Positions 55,135 through 63,946 of a stretch of DNA of 64,000 nt are shown one piece after another. The notes under the pieces are model-generated. The model saw only the letters and a program-made list of their open reading frames with translations. It did not search any database and had not been told where the DNA came from. Numbering within the stretch: the first letter of the stretch is position 1; every line of letters starts with the position of its first letter. The stretch spans positions 1,306,501 to 1,370,500 of the forward strand of contig NZ_AP031575.1 of the NCBI RefSeq assembly GCF_040436405.1, read 5' to 3'. Source of the stretch: Marinomonas sp. THO17 (GTDB taxonomy: Bacteria; Pseudomonadota; Gammaproteobacteria; Pseudomonadales; Marinomonadaceae). The translations under genes were made by a program, and so were the position numbers.

Positions 55135-56186
55135 TGCAAACCTCCTTTTGGAATGGGTATTGCCCCATGAATACTGAGTGTTAGCAGATCCCCTTTGGGA
55201 GTCTGGTAAATATTGGTCAAGGGTGGAAAACCATTATGTTTGCTTGTTACTAACGCCTTGTCAGTTAAGGTCAAAATCAAGCCAGCTTGGTTTACCAGCA
55301 AAACATGACCATCTTTAAGTATGGTTGACGCGACAATAGACGCTTGAATCGGATTGAAAACTTGTTCCCATGTATCGCCATCGTCATTAGAAATAAAGGT
55401 ATTACCACGCAGGCCAGACAATAAGATACGACCATCTGGCAAAAACTCAGCGGTAAAAAAACTGCCTTCATAAGGTGTTTCAATACTTCTAAATGTTTTC
55501 CCTGAATCTTCAGATAAAGCAACGAAGCCCATCTCCCCAGCGATCAAAATTCGTTCCGCTTGGCTTTTAATGACGTATAAATGCGCCTCAAAAAAGTTCT
55601 CAATACGATCCATCCAAGGCTGCCAAGTCTCGCCACCATCCTTTGTTTCAAAAGCAAGACCGTAAGCTCCAACCACAACCAGGTGGTCGGCACTTAGCTG
55701 CAACAAATCTAAAAAAGGTTTATCTGGACCATCATCCACTAGATATTGTCGATTACGAATGGTTTCCTCATCTCCCCACAACTTGGCTTCCGCCAGCAGT
55801 TGGTTAGCAAGCACTCTGCCATCCCAGATTTTTTGCCAAGTTTGGCCTCCATTGATGGTCTTTAAAATAGCGCCGCCATGTCCTATGGCATAACCATGCT
55901 GCGCATCATGAAATGAGATCCCAGTGAGAGTAACACTCACCGGAGAGGGCAATTGCTCCCATTTAACCCCATCACTGGATTTAAGGATCAGCCCTCGTTC
56001 ACCTACGGCATATAATTGGTTTTTCGATGCGACGACATCCAATAAAACCGAGCGAGCTCCCAATTGAGTCGAAACGGCAGGACGGTCAAGCGCATCCACT
56101 GTCGTCGCGGCATACAGTGTGCCTGATGCGCTCAGCAAAGCTGAGGCAATCAAAGGGATCAAAACAGGGAACTTACAACGCATCAT
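55131..56186 (-). CDS. YCF48/BNR-repeat beta-propeller protein, secreted
   Basis: A 351-residue periplasmic protein. The signal peptide ends SGTLYA. The body is a string of YCF48/sialidase-type (BNR) propeller repeats, for example SSDGVKWEQL, INGGQTWQKIW, KDGGETWQPW, EDSGKTFRSI and NDDGDTWEQVF, each an Asp-box (S/N-x-D-x-G-x-T-W). Related proteins accompany RND transporters of hydrophobic compounds; the plant/cyanobacterial YCF48 is a photosystem assembly factor. It probably scaffolds the envelope complex. It overlaps both neighbours (MFS upstream, RND downstream) by four bases. Confidence 0.85.
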   Translation of the reverse strand: MMRCKFPVLIPLIASALLSASGTLYAATTVDALDRPAVSTQLGARSVLLDVVASKNQLYAVGERGLILKSSDGVKWEQLPSPVSVTLTGISFHDAQHGYAIGHGGAILKTINGGQTWQKIWDGRVLANQLLAEAKLWGDEETIRNRQYLVDDGPDKPFLDLLQLSADHLVVVGAYGLAFETKDGGETWQPWMDRIENFFEAHLYVIKSQAERILIAGEMGFVALSEDSGKTFRSIETPYEGSFFTAEFLPDGRILLSGLRGNTFISNDDGDTWEQVFNPIQASIVASTILKDGHVLLVNQAGLILTLTDKALVTSKHNGFPPLTNIYQTPKGDLLTLSIHGAIPIPKGGLQ

Positions 56187-57346
56187 ACTGCGGACTCCAC
56201 TTCGCCTGTTTGAGCAGAAGTAAACACTCTTAAAAAACAGAGAATAGACACAAAACCAAATACTGCCGCAGCAACACCTATACCCTGATAGCCTACTAGC
56301 TTAATCAGTGTTCCTCCCAGAATGGGGCCGATGGCTGCACCTACCATTAACATTGCAGGTGTCGCGGCAAGCGCTCGACCAGAGGTATCCAGCTTAGCCA
56401 ACAAACCAAACACAAAGGTATGTGTGAATATCATGATTGCCACAAAAAACATGGAGCCCGCCGCAAAGACAGGCAACACCTCAGCATTCATAATAATGTT
56501 CGCTAATATAATCTGCAGAATTGGCCCTATAATAAGCACAGCACGAGGAGACAAACGTTTTTCCAGTATCCCTGCAAGGGCTGCCGCGACAATATTGATT
56601 AAGGCTAACGCCACCAGAATCATGACGATATTTTGATGTTCGAACCCTCTATCGTGACCAACACGTTCCATAAAACTGAAGGTCATCGCCTGAGTAATGG
56701 CCATCAAACTGATAGCAAGAATACCGAACCAGACACCTGTAGGAATTTTTTGCGTTTTTTCACCCACATTATTTCCTTCTGACAACTCACTCTTCGTCAA
56801 TGAAGGAAACGCGATGAAACAAATCAGCGAAGCAATCGCCATGATGCCACCAAAGATGATAAAAATGGCATGACCACCTACCGCCTTAGTAATGTTTGGC
56901 GTCGCCCCCATAAAAAAGAAGCCCGTTACACCCAAACAAAAACCGGCAATCGCAAACAGCTTATGCGGATTAGGGCTACGAGCAATCGTCCCATGAGCCA
57001 TACTCAATGCAGAACTAGAGGTCAAACCCGCACAAAGATGCAAGATAGCTAATACGGAATACTCTTGTACCTGAGCCGCTGCAAAAAAACACAGGGCCGC
57101 CAGCAAAAAACCACCCACAGCAATCGCGCGACGATTCCATTTCTTAAAACGAGGCGCAACGAACATACTGGCACACACAGCGCCAATCAAAAACAGCGTC
57201 ACCAAACCACCAGACTGTTGAGAGTCAAATTGGTATGACGCAACCAACACACCTATCCATAGAGGTAACGCGACAAGATCCAACATACCGGCGCAATGAG
57301 ACACCATCAACGCGGCATTACCCTTAAAACCAAATGAAGGTCTCAT
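56183..57346 (-). CDS. MFS transporter
   Basis: A 387-residue major-facilitator protein with about 12 hydrophobic segments. The loop-2/3 region reads FVAPRFKKWNRRAIAVGG, a diverged form of the MFS GxxxDRxGRR motif, and the second half opens FGLLAKLDTSGRALAATPAMLMVGAAIGPILGG. The start is MRPSFGF, because AAAGGAGG lies six bases before it; an in-frame codon 36 bases upstream lacks this. It heads the coupled block MFS - YCF48 - RND - Rieske. Likely an importer or exporter of the pathway substrate or a product. Confidence 0.85.
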   Translation of the reverse strand: MRPSFGFKGNAALMVSHCAGMLDLVALPLWIGVLVASYQFDSQQSGGLVTLFLIGAVCASMFVAPRFKKWNRRAIAVGGFLLAALCFFAAAQVQEYSVLAILHLCAGLTSSSALSMAHGTIARSPNPHKLFAIAGFCLGVTGFFFMGATPNITKAVGGHAIFIIFGGIMAIASLICFIAFPSLTKSELSEGNNVGEKTQKIPTGVWFGILAISLMAITQAMTFSFMERVGHDRGFEHQNIVMILVALALINIVAAALAGILEKRLSPRAVLIIGPILQIILANIIMNAEVLPVFAAGSMFFVAIMIFTHTFVFGLLAKLDTSGRALAATPAMLMVGAAIGPILGGTLIKLVGYQGIGVAAAVFGFVSILCFLRVFTSAQTGEVESAV

Positions 57347-57475
57347 AATGAACCTCCTTTTAAGAACAATGCAACTTGACATCCATGGATTAAGAACACT
57401 TGTGTGCTCATTAGATTTTTAACTGGCTTAACCATCTTTTGTACACCCACATTAGTTATTTTTATCTAGGGAAAT

Positions 57476-57527
57476 GCACTTTTTTGAAGCAAGAAAATAG
57501 TCTTATCCTACCCCATCAAAAAAGTGC
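57476..57527 (-). promoter_or_regulatory. Long inverted repeat between the VOC and MFS genes
   Basis: GCACTTTTTTGA (57476-57487) and TCAAAAAAGTGC (57516-57527) are perfect 12-bp arms with a 28-base loop. On the minus strand it follows the MFS start side and lies between the two blocks of the operon. It is not followed by a clear T-tract. It could be an mRNA processing/stabilising hairpin or a transcription-factor site. Confidence 0.5.
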
Positions 57528-57553
57528 TGCTCTCTCATTTTTTAGGAAGGAGA

Positions 57554-58507
57554 TTATTCATAATCTCCGTTATGACCTGAATCTGGCCCTGGTGACCATT
57601 TCGGACGATTTTTTAATAAGAAAACTTGCGAATTATCGGCTCCAGGAAGCGCGCTTCTTGGCTCCCAATTTTTATCGTGCAAATCCATATCTGCATCCAT
57701 TTCGATATGACAAGCAAAAGGACTATTGAAGTACCAGAACCAATTGGAACCCAAAATGTGTCTACCCGGCCCCCAAAATGCTTGGTAACCTTTTTCAATG
57801 AAACGAGAGCCATTTTGCATAATCTCGGTCGGCCCTGCGAAATGGAAGGTAAAATGCTCGACACCTGTCATAAATGGCGGCGCACCAATTAAAAAATGAG
57901 TATGATGCTCTAACGAACCCGCAGGTTGTAGAAAAGGCCCCACACCCTCAAAGCGGTCAGTACAACGAAAACCCAATCGCTCCACGTAAAAGGCTTCTGC
58001 TTTGACTGGATCTGGAACAAAAAACACAATATGAGATAATGAATGTGGACGTATTTGCTCTGCATCATTATCCACACCAAGCGCATTGACAGGACGTGAC
58101 ACAGGGGATCCTGGCAAATTTGAGACTTCTCCCACTACGGCAAGAGACTTGCGCTGAGTAATCTGGAAGCCAATAGCAAAACCCGAATCATCAGTGGATT
58201 CAATCGAACCATCTGCTAATAAGGTTACCTGACGATCTTTTCGCAACTCTTCTGCAATATGATCCAGTGTTTGTTGATCGGCTACTCCCATAACGGTTTT
58301 ACGCATCATACAGCCGTTGCCAACACTGGCTGGTAATGAGTCATCTGAAGTATGCGCTAACACCACCCCTGACCCATCTAAAGCTTCAAAGCGTCCACCC
58401 TGTTCATTAACGTCTTTGGCGATCAAACCATAATCAGTGAGAAAGGTTGCACAAGAAGCAATATCCTCTACCGCAAAAACAATTGTTTCCAAACCCAAAA
58501 TTTTCAT
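57554..58507 (-). CDS. Extradiol-type ring-cleavage dioxygenase (VOC fold)
   Basis: A 317-residue two-domain VOC protein. The C-terminal domain keeps the full type-I extradiol site: metal ligands His159 (LSHIVFF), His218 (VEHFTFHF) and Glu269 (CHIEMD), whose spacing (59 and 51) is close to BphC (64 and 50). HHTHFLI (residues 201-207) matches the region of the catalytic histidine, and GRHILGSNWFWYFNSP (248-263) matches the GRH segment. It should cleave a catechol-like ring beside the two hydroxyls using Fe(II) and O2. Start MKILGLE has GAGGAGA upstream. It lies 10 bases after the hydrolase gene. Confidence 0.85.
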   Translation of the reverse strand: MKILGLETIVFAVEDIASCATFLTDYGLIAKDVNEQGGRFEALDGSGVVLAHTSDDSLPASVGNGCMMRKTVMGVADQQTLDHIAEELRKDRQVTLLADGSIESTDDSGFAIGFQITQRKSLAVVGEVSNLPGSPVSRPVNALGVDNDAEQIRPHSLSHIVFFVPDPVKAEAFYVERLGFRCTDRFEGVGPFLQPAGSLEHHTHFLIGAPPFMTGVEHFTFHFAGPTEIMQNGSRFIEKGYQAFWGPGRHILGSNWFWYFNSPFACHIEMDADMDLHDKNWEPRSALPGADNSQVFLLKNRPKWSPGPDSGHNGDYE

Positions 58508-58517
58508 GTCATTCTCC

Positions 58518-59681
58518 TCAGGCAGTATGACCACCTAATGTTTCGGCCACCCAATCAACGATATAGGCGCCAGCATTAGCGGAATTATCAAAACTGGAAT
58601 GCTGCACACCACCTTCACGATCGGTAAAAATCTTGAGCTCTTTTTTAGGGCTATTGGTCAGTTGCTCAAATGTTCTATGCGCCCATTTCAATGGGATTTG
58701 AGAGTCTTTTTCCCCATGAGTGACTAAGAAAGGCACTTTTATGCGGTCAAGCACACCATCCAGATGAACCTTTTCAGCGATTTCCATGAACTCGTCCATG
58801 TCTTTCGCTCCCCATACCCAACGAACATGATCCCAATAATGCGGAACAGGGAAACTGCCTTCTTTTTCTAAGCGGCGTTTTTGCACATCACGCCAATCAT
58901 GATTCGCCCCCCATACCACACCACAAGCAAAACGTGGTTCAAAAGCAACCGCACGTGGACAGTAATAACCACCCAGGGAAACCCCTTCCATGCCAATGCG
59001 TTTGGCATCTATTTCCTCACGCGTCTCTAACCAATCCACGACTCGACTAGCCCAATGCTCGCTATCGTATCGGGCGGTCAAACCCTGTTGACGAATCGCC
59101 TCCCCCGTACCTGGTTGGTCTACCACTAGAGAAGAAATACCTCGTTTTGCCAACCAAGCTGGCATGCCCACTCGGTATTTCATTTCTTTTGTCGAATCCA
59201 AGCCGTTAACCTGAACCAAAATAGGCGCTTTACCTTTTACCCCTTCTGCACGAACGTACAAGGCGGATAAATGCTTGCCTTCATAAGGAATTTCCACTCG
59301 CTCGCAATTCTCTTTCGCCAGATCAATACCACGAGCGAAAATATCTAAAAAACGTTGATACAATTCAGCACGACCTGGAGAACCATGACCTTGAAGTCGT
59401 TCAGCGGTTAAATAATATGTCGCTGCACGACCGTATTTCTCACCTGCGGAAATCAGTCGCCCTTTTTCTTCATCCTCTTGAGCAAGTTCGCACAATTTGT
59501 CTGCCATGTTTTCCCACGTTTCACGAAATGCTTTTGACGCAGCCGCATCCTTTGCATTAGCCGCTTCCTTTAAAGGGGCACACATGACCTCAACTTCACC
59601 AATCTTAGCGCCCATTTCAAGTGCCAAATTGATGGACAAATCCCAAGGATAATTAGTCGGAAAATAACGAAACATACTCAC
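58518..59681 (-). CDS. Alpha/beta hydrolase, 2,6-dihydroxypseudooxynicotine hydrolase-like
   Basis: A 387-residue hydrolase with an N-terminal helical domain (about residues 1-125) and a C-terminal alpha/beta-hydrolase domain. Nucleophile Ser235 sits in MEGVSLGGYY, the acid is Asp326 in THGEKDSQIP, and His361 lies in GGVQHSSFDN, so the triad is complete. This two-domain layout and length match the FrsA/DHPON-hydrolase group, some of which hydrolyse C-C bonds of diketones. Next to an extradiol dioxygenase it is the natural candidate to cut the meta-cleavage product. A MhpC-type enzyme would be shorter (about 290). Confidence 0.83.
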   Translation of the reverse strand: MSMFRYFPTNYPWDLSINLALEMGAKIGEVEVMCAPLKEAANAKDAAASKAFRETWENMADKLCELAQEDEEKGRLISAGEKYGRAATYYLTAERLQGHGSPGRAELYQRFLDIFARGIDLAKENCERVEIPYEGKHLSALYVRAEGVKGKAPILVQVNGLDSTKEMKYRVGMPAWLAKRGISSLVVDQPGTGEAIRQQGLTARYDSEHWASRVVDWLETREEIDAKRIGMEGVSLGGYYCPRAVAFEPRFACGVVWGANHDWRDVQKRRLEKEGSFPVPHYWDHVRWVWGAKDMDEFMEIAEKVHLDGVLDRIKVPFLVTHGEKDSQIPLKWAHRTFEQLTNSPKKELKIFTDREGGVQHSSFDNSANAGAYIVDWVAETLGGHTA

Positions 59682-59788
59682 TCCAAATTATATTTTTACG
59701 ACGCTTGTCGCTTTTTCAAAACCTACATCCAGAAGTGGCTAAAAAGGGAAGAAAAGCCACTCCTAGATGTAAAAGTCATTAGCTCACT

Positions 59789-61144
59789 CTATCTAACACC
59801 TTTTCTCGCCAACCCTTGACCGGTAAAAGTACTCGTCGAGATACGTTCTACAGGTCTATTCTGAAATGGCTTGTCATTTAATAAATTTGCTACGTATGCC
59901 TCACCTGACAACAAATTATAAAAACCGAAAGTTTGAGCAATGGTTCCAGGGAACTCCGGCATGACGTAATTAAATTGCCATAGGGTTTTCCATAACTGAC
60001 CTTGAGAATCCCAACGATCAGCCAACATCCCTGCCCATGTATCTTCATCTAGGTAGTAGCGACTCCGAACCGCTTGGTGACGTTTACCTTCCGCCAGTGT
60101 CGCTTCAACGACCCAAACACGGTGTAACTCCCAGCGAACGGCTTCAGGATTTAAATGATTACCGGTAATGACTTCTTGGTCTGAATACTGCAAAAATCGA
60201 TTTTGGTTATAAGGAATCAACATTTCCTGTTTACCAATCAACTTCCAATCAAACACATCTGTACGTCCACTAAACACGCTAAGCTCATCAAATGACATTA
60301 GGCCAGCTGTGGCAGGAGTCGGAGTATCGCAGCAAGCATTAGGCAACTTACGTACCCGTCTCTGACCCGCTAAATACACATAGGATGCTGTCTTCGATGC
60401 ATCGAGGTTATTACGACCTACAATGCGCTCTCCAGCTCGAATGGGTGGACCATAGTTTTCCAAATTAATTTCCCAGAAAAAGCCTTCAAAATCTTCTGCG
60501 GATCCTTCTTGGAAATAATAGGGATATTGGTTTTTGATAAGACCATCTGTGGTTAGTACTAGCTTACCGCTTGAAGTAATTTGATATTGGTTAATTTCAG
60601 CTTCCGAGCTAACACCTTTCCAACCAAGTCGATGATTGTTAATTGCTTCCAAACCATTGTTAGGAATTGGAAATGGAATACCGCCATAAGCCCCCTTTAC
60701 GTCATGTCCTTGCAGGTGACCGTAAAGCGCATTCTGTTGGGTGTACTCATATACCCAGTCTGGCGCGGTAGCAGTTCGATGCGTAGGATAGACGTTCAAC
60801 TTATAAGTGTCAGGGTACTTCGCCAGCATAGCTTTTACGCCGTCAGACAGTTTGTCTGCGTACTGCGCCATATTTTGGTAAGTAACGGTATATAAAGGTT
60901 TTTCATCGGCAAATGGGTCAAGGCGCTTGCTACCCAATTTTTCGCCTGGAATTGGCTGATTAAAGCCACCGGTCCATGCTGGAATGGTACCTTCAGCATT
61001 ACCTGCCATTTCAGCACCAAAAGGCGTCAAGTCTTGACCCAGTCTCGCTGCTTGTTCTGGTGACACTGCGGCAAAAGTAGGCACAGCCAAACAAGCAATA
61101 GAGGCGAATACGGCATTCGTGATTAACTTAGTATTTCTTTTCAT
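59789..61144 (-). CDS. DUF1329-family periplasmic protein
   Basis: A 451-residue secreted protein. The signal peptide ends VPTFAA. The mature N-terminus carries the family hallmark RLGQDLTPFGAEMAGNAEGTIPAWTGG, and later KLPNACCDTPTPATAGLMSFDELSVFSGR and LHRVWVVEATLAEGKRH are typical. DUF1329 proteins are thought to have a lipid-binding LolA/LolB-like fold. It starts 21 bases after the DUF1302 gene ends, so both are made together. Probable role: carry a hydrophobic compound through the periplasm. The function of the family is not established. Confidence 0.9.
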   Translation of the reverse strand: MKRNTKLITNAVFASIACLAVPTFAAVSPEQAARLGQDLTPFGAEMAGNAEGTIPAWTGGFNQPIPGEKLGSKRLDPFADEKPLYTVTYQNMAQYADKLSDGVKAMLAKYPDTYKLNVYPTHRTATAPDWVYEYTQQNALYGHLQGHDVKGAYGGIPFPIPNNGLEAINNHRLGWKGVSSEAEINQYQITSSGKLVLTTDGLIKNQYPYYFQEGSAEDFEGFFWEINLENYGPPIRAGERIVGRNNLDASKTASYVYLAGQRRVRKLPNACCDTPTPATAGLMSFDELSVFSGRTDVFDWKLIGKQEMLIPYNQNRFLQYSDQEVITGNHLNPEAVRWELHRVWVVEATLAEGKRHQAVRSRYYLDEDTWAGMLADRWDSQGQLWKTLWQFNYVMPEFPGTIAQTFGFYNLLSGEAYVANLLNDKPFQNRPVERISTSTFTGQGLARKGVR

Positions 61145-61165
61145 TATTATCTCTCCAAGTTACTA

Positions 61166-62791
61166 CTAAAAGACGGTCTGTACCGAAGCTGAAATGAAAT
61201 CTCGATCTTTCAATGCTTGTTTGTATTGCGCATTGTTATCCCCGTCTAAGAAATAGCCTTCCTCACCAAGGTATTTCGTATAATTCATCGAGAAATTCCA
61301 GCGACTCAAATACACCGCTTTGATACCAAGGTTGAGATCGCCACCACCATCAACACCAAAACCAGCGCCAACGGCAGACGATTTACCCCATGTATGCCCT
61401 AGCCCAACAGAGGGGGTTAAATCAACACCATCAAAAAACTGACGATAAGTTGGGCTATAAACCATTCTCAAAGCGACCGCTGATTTGTCCGCATTGGGGT
61501 TCAGCATGCTTTCGTTGTCGGTCGTTTTCACTCGAGTATTCCAAGCGATCTCACCCGTAAAGCTTGCTTCCTTAGCAATAAAACTTGGGCCTAAACTCCC
61601 TATCCATGAGAATTGTGCATGGGCAGTCTCACCCACTGCGTAACCAGGATTCGAATCATTGTCATATTGCGTTCCAGTTGGCGTAATGCTTTGTCCTTTA
61701 CTGGCCAAAGGGGCGTTACGACGATAGGAAATTTCCCCCGCTAAACTCCAAATCCCAACGCTTTTTGCCATACTGAAGCCATAGGCTTCGATCCCCTCTT
61801 GATAAGCAAATTGGTACTCGCTAGGCTGAAATGATGAGTTAAGTATTGTGTAGATATTACTAATGGTTGTGGCGTGATAACGTGTTGCATATATCCCATA
61901 ATCTGTAAAGGTATCGTAATCACTCCATCTAAGTTGAAGACCATACTGGCCATCGTCTTCGGCTTCTTGATCACCTATTTTCGTGAACTCATTAGAGCCA
62001 GCAAGTAACCTTTCACCACCCAGAGTATCACTGGAAGACAAGTACGCACCGGCGGGTGCCAAACGAGACTTTTCCCACTCATACCCAACATAAGCACCAA
62101 GACTAAGTGCTTCTGTTAATGGCACATCCACCGACAGTTTACCGGTAGGAAGAGCGATCTCTTTGAACTGAGAATTAGGCACGGAAGCTAACTTGACAAT
62201 ATCCAATGGCGCTTGACCACCCGCAATACCATTTATTCCAAAATACAGACTTTCCCCCCAAAGCAATGAATGTCGTCCCAAACGAACCGTACCTTCCATA
62301 CCGTCGGATACAGGAAAATAGGCGTAGGCGAAAGCATCAAGTAAATCCGTATCACCCCCCATTACTTCTTTCGCTTCATCTGAAAATTCACTAGCAGGAC
62401 TATGATTTGAGGAGCTACTGGTATTGTCTGTATTGCCATGATAAACCTCGTCATACCACGCGGTTCCACTGACTCGAAAACCCACGTCCTTATAGGACAA
62501 ATCCAATTCAGTCAGTAAATCCAGACGATTTGAAACAAGACCCTTATCAAAGTTATTGTCGCCGTCATTCTGATTCGCACCCTGACTTGGGTTATCCGTT
62601 CCATTTAATCCATTCGATGCGTCTTTTAATCGAAATGCGGTACTGTATTTAACCGTGTTGTCAAACGTCAGTCGCAGATCTGAATTCCCTGTCTCTATTT
62701 CAAAAGCCAACAATGCCGGACTGCATGACATCACTGATAGGGCTACTGCGCTCAGTTTTAACGGAGCCAATTTTTTTATTTTAATGTTCAC
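61166..62791 (-). CDS. DUF1302-family outer-membrane barrel protein
   Basis: A 541-residue protein, first gene of the operon. The GTG start (VNIKIKKLAP) follows AAGGAGGAGGGAAC, a strong ribosome-binding site; the longer frame lacks one. The signal peptide ends SPALLA. The mature chain has alternating beta strands, the conserved block VRLGRHSLLWGESLYFGINGIAGG and a final phenylalanine (SASVQTVF), all as expected for an outer-membrane barrel. DUF1302 proteins occur with DUF1329 and RND partners. Likely the outer-membrane channel for the substrate. Confidence 0.9.
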   Translation of the reverse strand: MNIKIKKLAPLKLSAVALSVMSCSPALLAFEIETGNSDLRLTFDNTVKYSTAFRLKDASNGLNGTDNPSQGANQNDGDNNFDKGLVSNRLDLLTELDLSYKDVGFRVSGTAWYDEVYHGNTDNTSSSSNHSPASEFSDEAKEVMGGDTDLLDAFAYAYFPVSDGMEGTVRLGRHSLLWGESLYFGINGIAGGQAPLDIVKLASVPNSQFKEIALPTGKLSVDVPLTEALSLGAYVGYEWEKSRLAPAGAYLSSSDTLGGERLLAGSNEFTKIGDQEAEDDGQYGLQLRWSDYDTFTDYGIYATRYHATTISNIYTILNSSFQPSEYQFAYQEGIEAYGFSMAKSVGIWSLAGEISYRRNAPLASKGQSITPTGTQYDNDSNPGYAVGETAHAQFSWIGSLGPSFIAKEASFTGEIAWNTRVKTTDNESMLNPNADKSAVALRMVYSPTYRQFFDGVDLTPSVGLGHTWGKSSAVGAGFGVDGGGDLNLGIKAVYLSRWNFSMNYTKYLGEEGYFLDGDNNAQYKQALKDRDFISASVQTVF

Positions 62792-62892
62792 TAGTTCCCT
62801 CCTCCTTATGGAGTTTTTATTTTTATCGTAAGGAAGAGACAAATCTAATGACGGACAATCTTTCAGTAAAACCCTTTTAATCGAACTAACCT

Positions 62893-62907
62893 TTCGATGA
62901 GATCGAA
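62893..62907. promoter_or_regulatory. LysR-box candidate between the LysR gene and the DUF1302 operon
   Basis: TTCGAT-GAG-ATCGAA, a perfect 6-bp-arm palindrome that includes the T-N11-A pattern of LysR sites (62894 to 62906). A further ATCGAA half-site lies at 62879-62884, towards the DUF1302 gene. The palindrome lies 69 bases upstream of the LysR start and about 100 bases from the DUF1302 start, the standard arrangement. Confidence 0.6.
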
Positions 62908-62975
62908 TGGTAATTACAAGTAAAAAACGCTAGATTGAATGGACAAGAACAACAAAAAATATCTGAGATGACATT

Positions 62976-63914
62976 ATGCGCTTTAAAAAATTAGACCTTA
63001 ACCTATTGGTTGCATTAGATATTTTATTAGAACAAAAAAGCATCACGCGAACGGCAGAAAAACTTAATATGAGCCCTTCAGCGGTGAGTAATTCTTTATC
63101 AAGACTCAGGGAGTATTTTGAGGATGACTTGCTCACACAGATAGGGCGTAAGATGGTGATCACCCCTCTTGGGGAAAATTTACAATCTCAGGTTAGGAAT
63201 GCACTCTATAACATTGAAAGCACCATTCTCTTACAACCTAACTTTGAACCGGATAAGACCGAAAGGATATTCAGTATTATTTGTTCGGATTACACATTAA
63301 CCGTTCTCGTTCCCCATATTTTAGAAATTGTTAGCCAACAAAAGAGCACAGCTCGATTCCAATTTCTCCCACAAGTCGAAAACCCAAATGAACAACTGGA
63401 AAAAGGTAAAGCAGACTTGCTCATTATTCCGACTGATTTCGTATCAAAAGAACATCCCAGTAAAGTCATATATGATGAAAAGTTTGTCTGTGTCGTTTGG
63501 AGTGAAAGCGAGCTTGCAGATGGAAAGATGACAATGGAACGTTATGCAAATGCAGGACACGTAGTGATGCGCCCCGCGCCAAAAAGACCCAATTATTTTG
63601 AAAAAGTGTTTAGCAATAAATTTGACCTTAAACGCCGCATTGTCGCTACAACATTCAGCTTTGCCATTTTACCTTCTTTAGTCATTGGCTCAGATAATAT
63701 CACTACAGTTCATAGCAAATTAGCGTACAAGATGGCAAAAGTATGGCCGCTTAAAATTTTGGAATTACCATTTGAGCTTCCTAGGATGCAGCAATGTCTC
63801 CAGTGGCATCAGTATCGCAATAATGATGAAGGGCTTATCTGGTTAAGAGGCGTTATTGAAGAAGCCATAGAAAAAATGAATGCATCTCATAACCATCTAA
63901 CTAGTGCGTCATAA
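62976..63914 (+). CDS. LysR-family regulator, NodD/PcpR-like branch
   Basis: A 312-residue LysR regulator, divergent from the DUF1302 operon. The N-terminal MRFKKLDLNLLVALDILLEQKSITRTAEKLNMSPSAVSNSLSRLREYFEDDLL is typical of the NodD/NahR/PcpR branch, members of which sense aromatic ligands (flavonoids, salicylate, chlorophenols). The effector domain spans about residues 95-300. It most likely activates the operon in response to the pathway substrate through the palindrome at 62893-62907. Confidence 0.9.
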   Translation: MRFKKLDLNLLVALDILLEQKSITRTAEKLNMSPSAVSNSLSRLREYFEDDLLTQIGRKMVITPLGENLQSQVRNALYNIESTILLQPNFEPDKTERIFSIICSDYTLTVLVPHILEIVSQQKSTARFQFLPQVENPNEQLEKGKADLLIIPTDFVSKEHPSKVIYDEKFVCVVWSESELADGKMTMERYANAGHVVMRPAPKRPNYFEKVFSNKFDLKRRIVATTFSFAILPSLVIGSDNITTVHSKLAYKMAKVWPLKILELPFELPRMQQCLQWHQYRNNDEGLIWLRGVIEEAIEKMNASHNHLTSAS

Positions 63915-63946
63915 TGACCGTTAACAGCAATACTTTTCCCCCATAA

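Noticed and set aside
57543..57568. TTAGGAAGGAGATTATTCATAATCTCC as another MITE end
   Set aside because: Only the GGAAGG start resembles the MITE terminus; the rest does not match. It is a local hairpin over the VOC stop codon.
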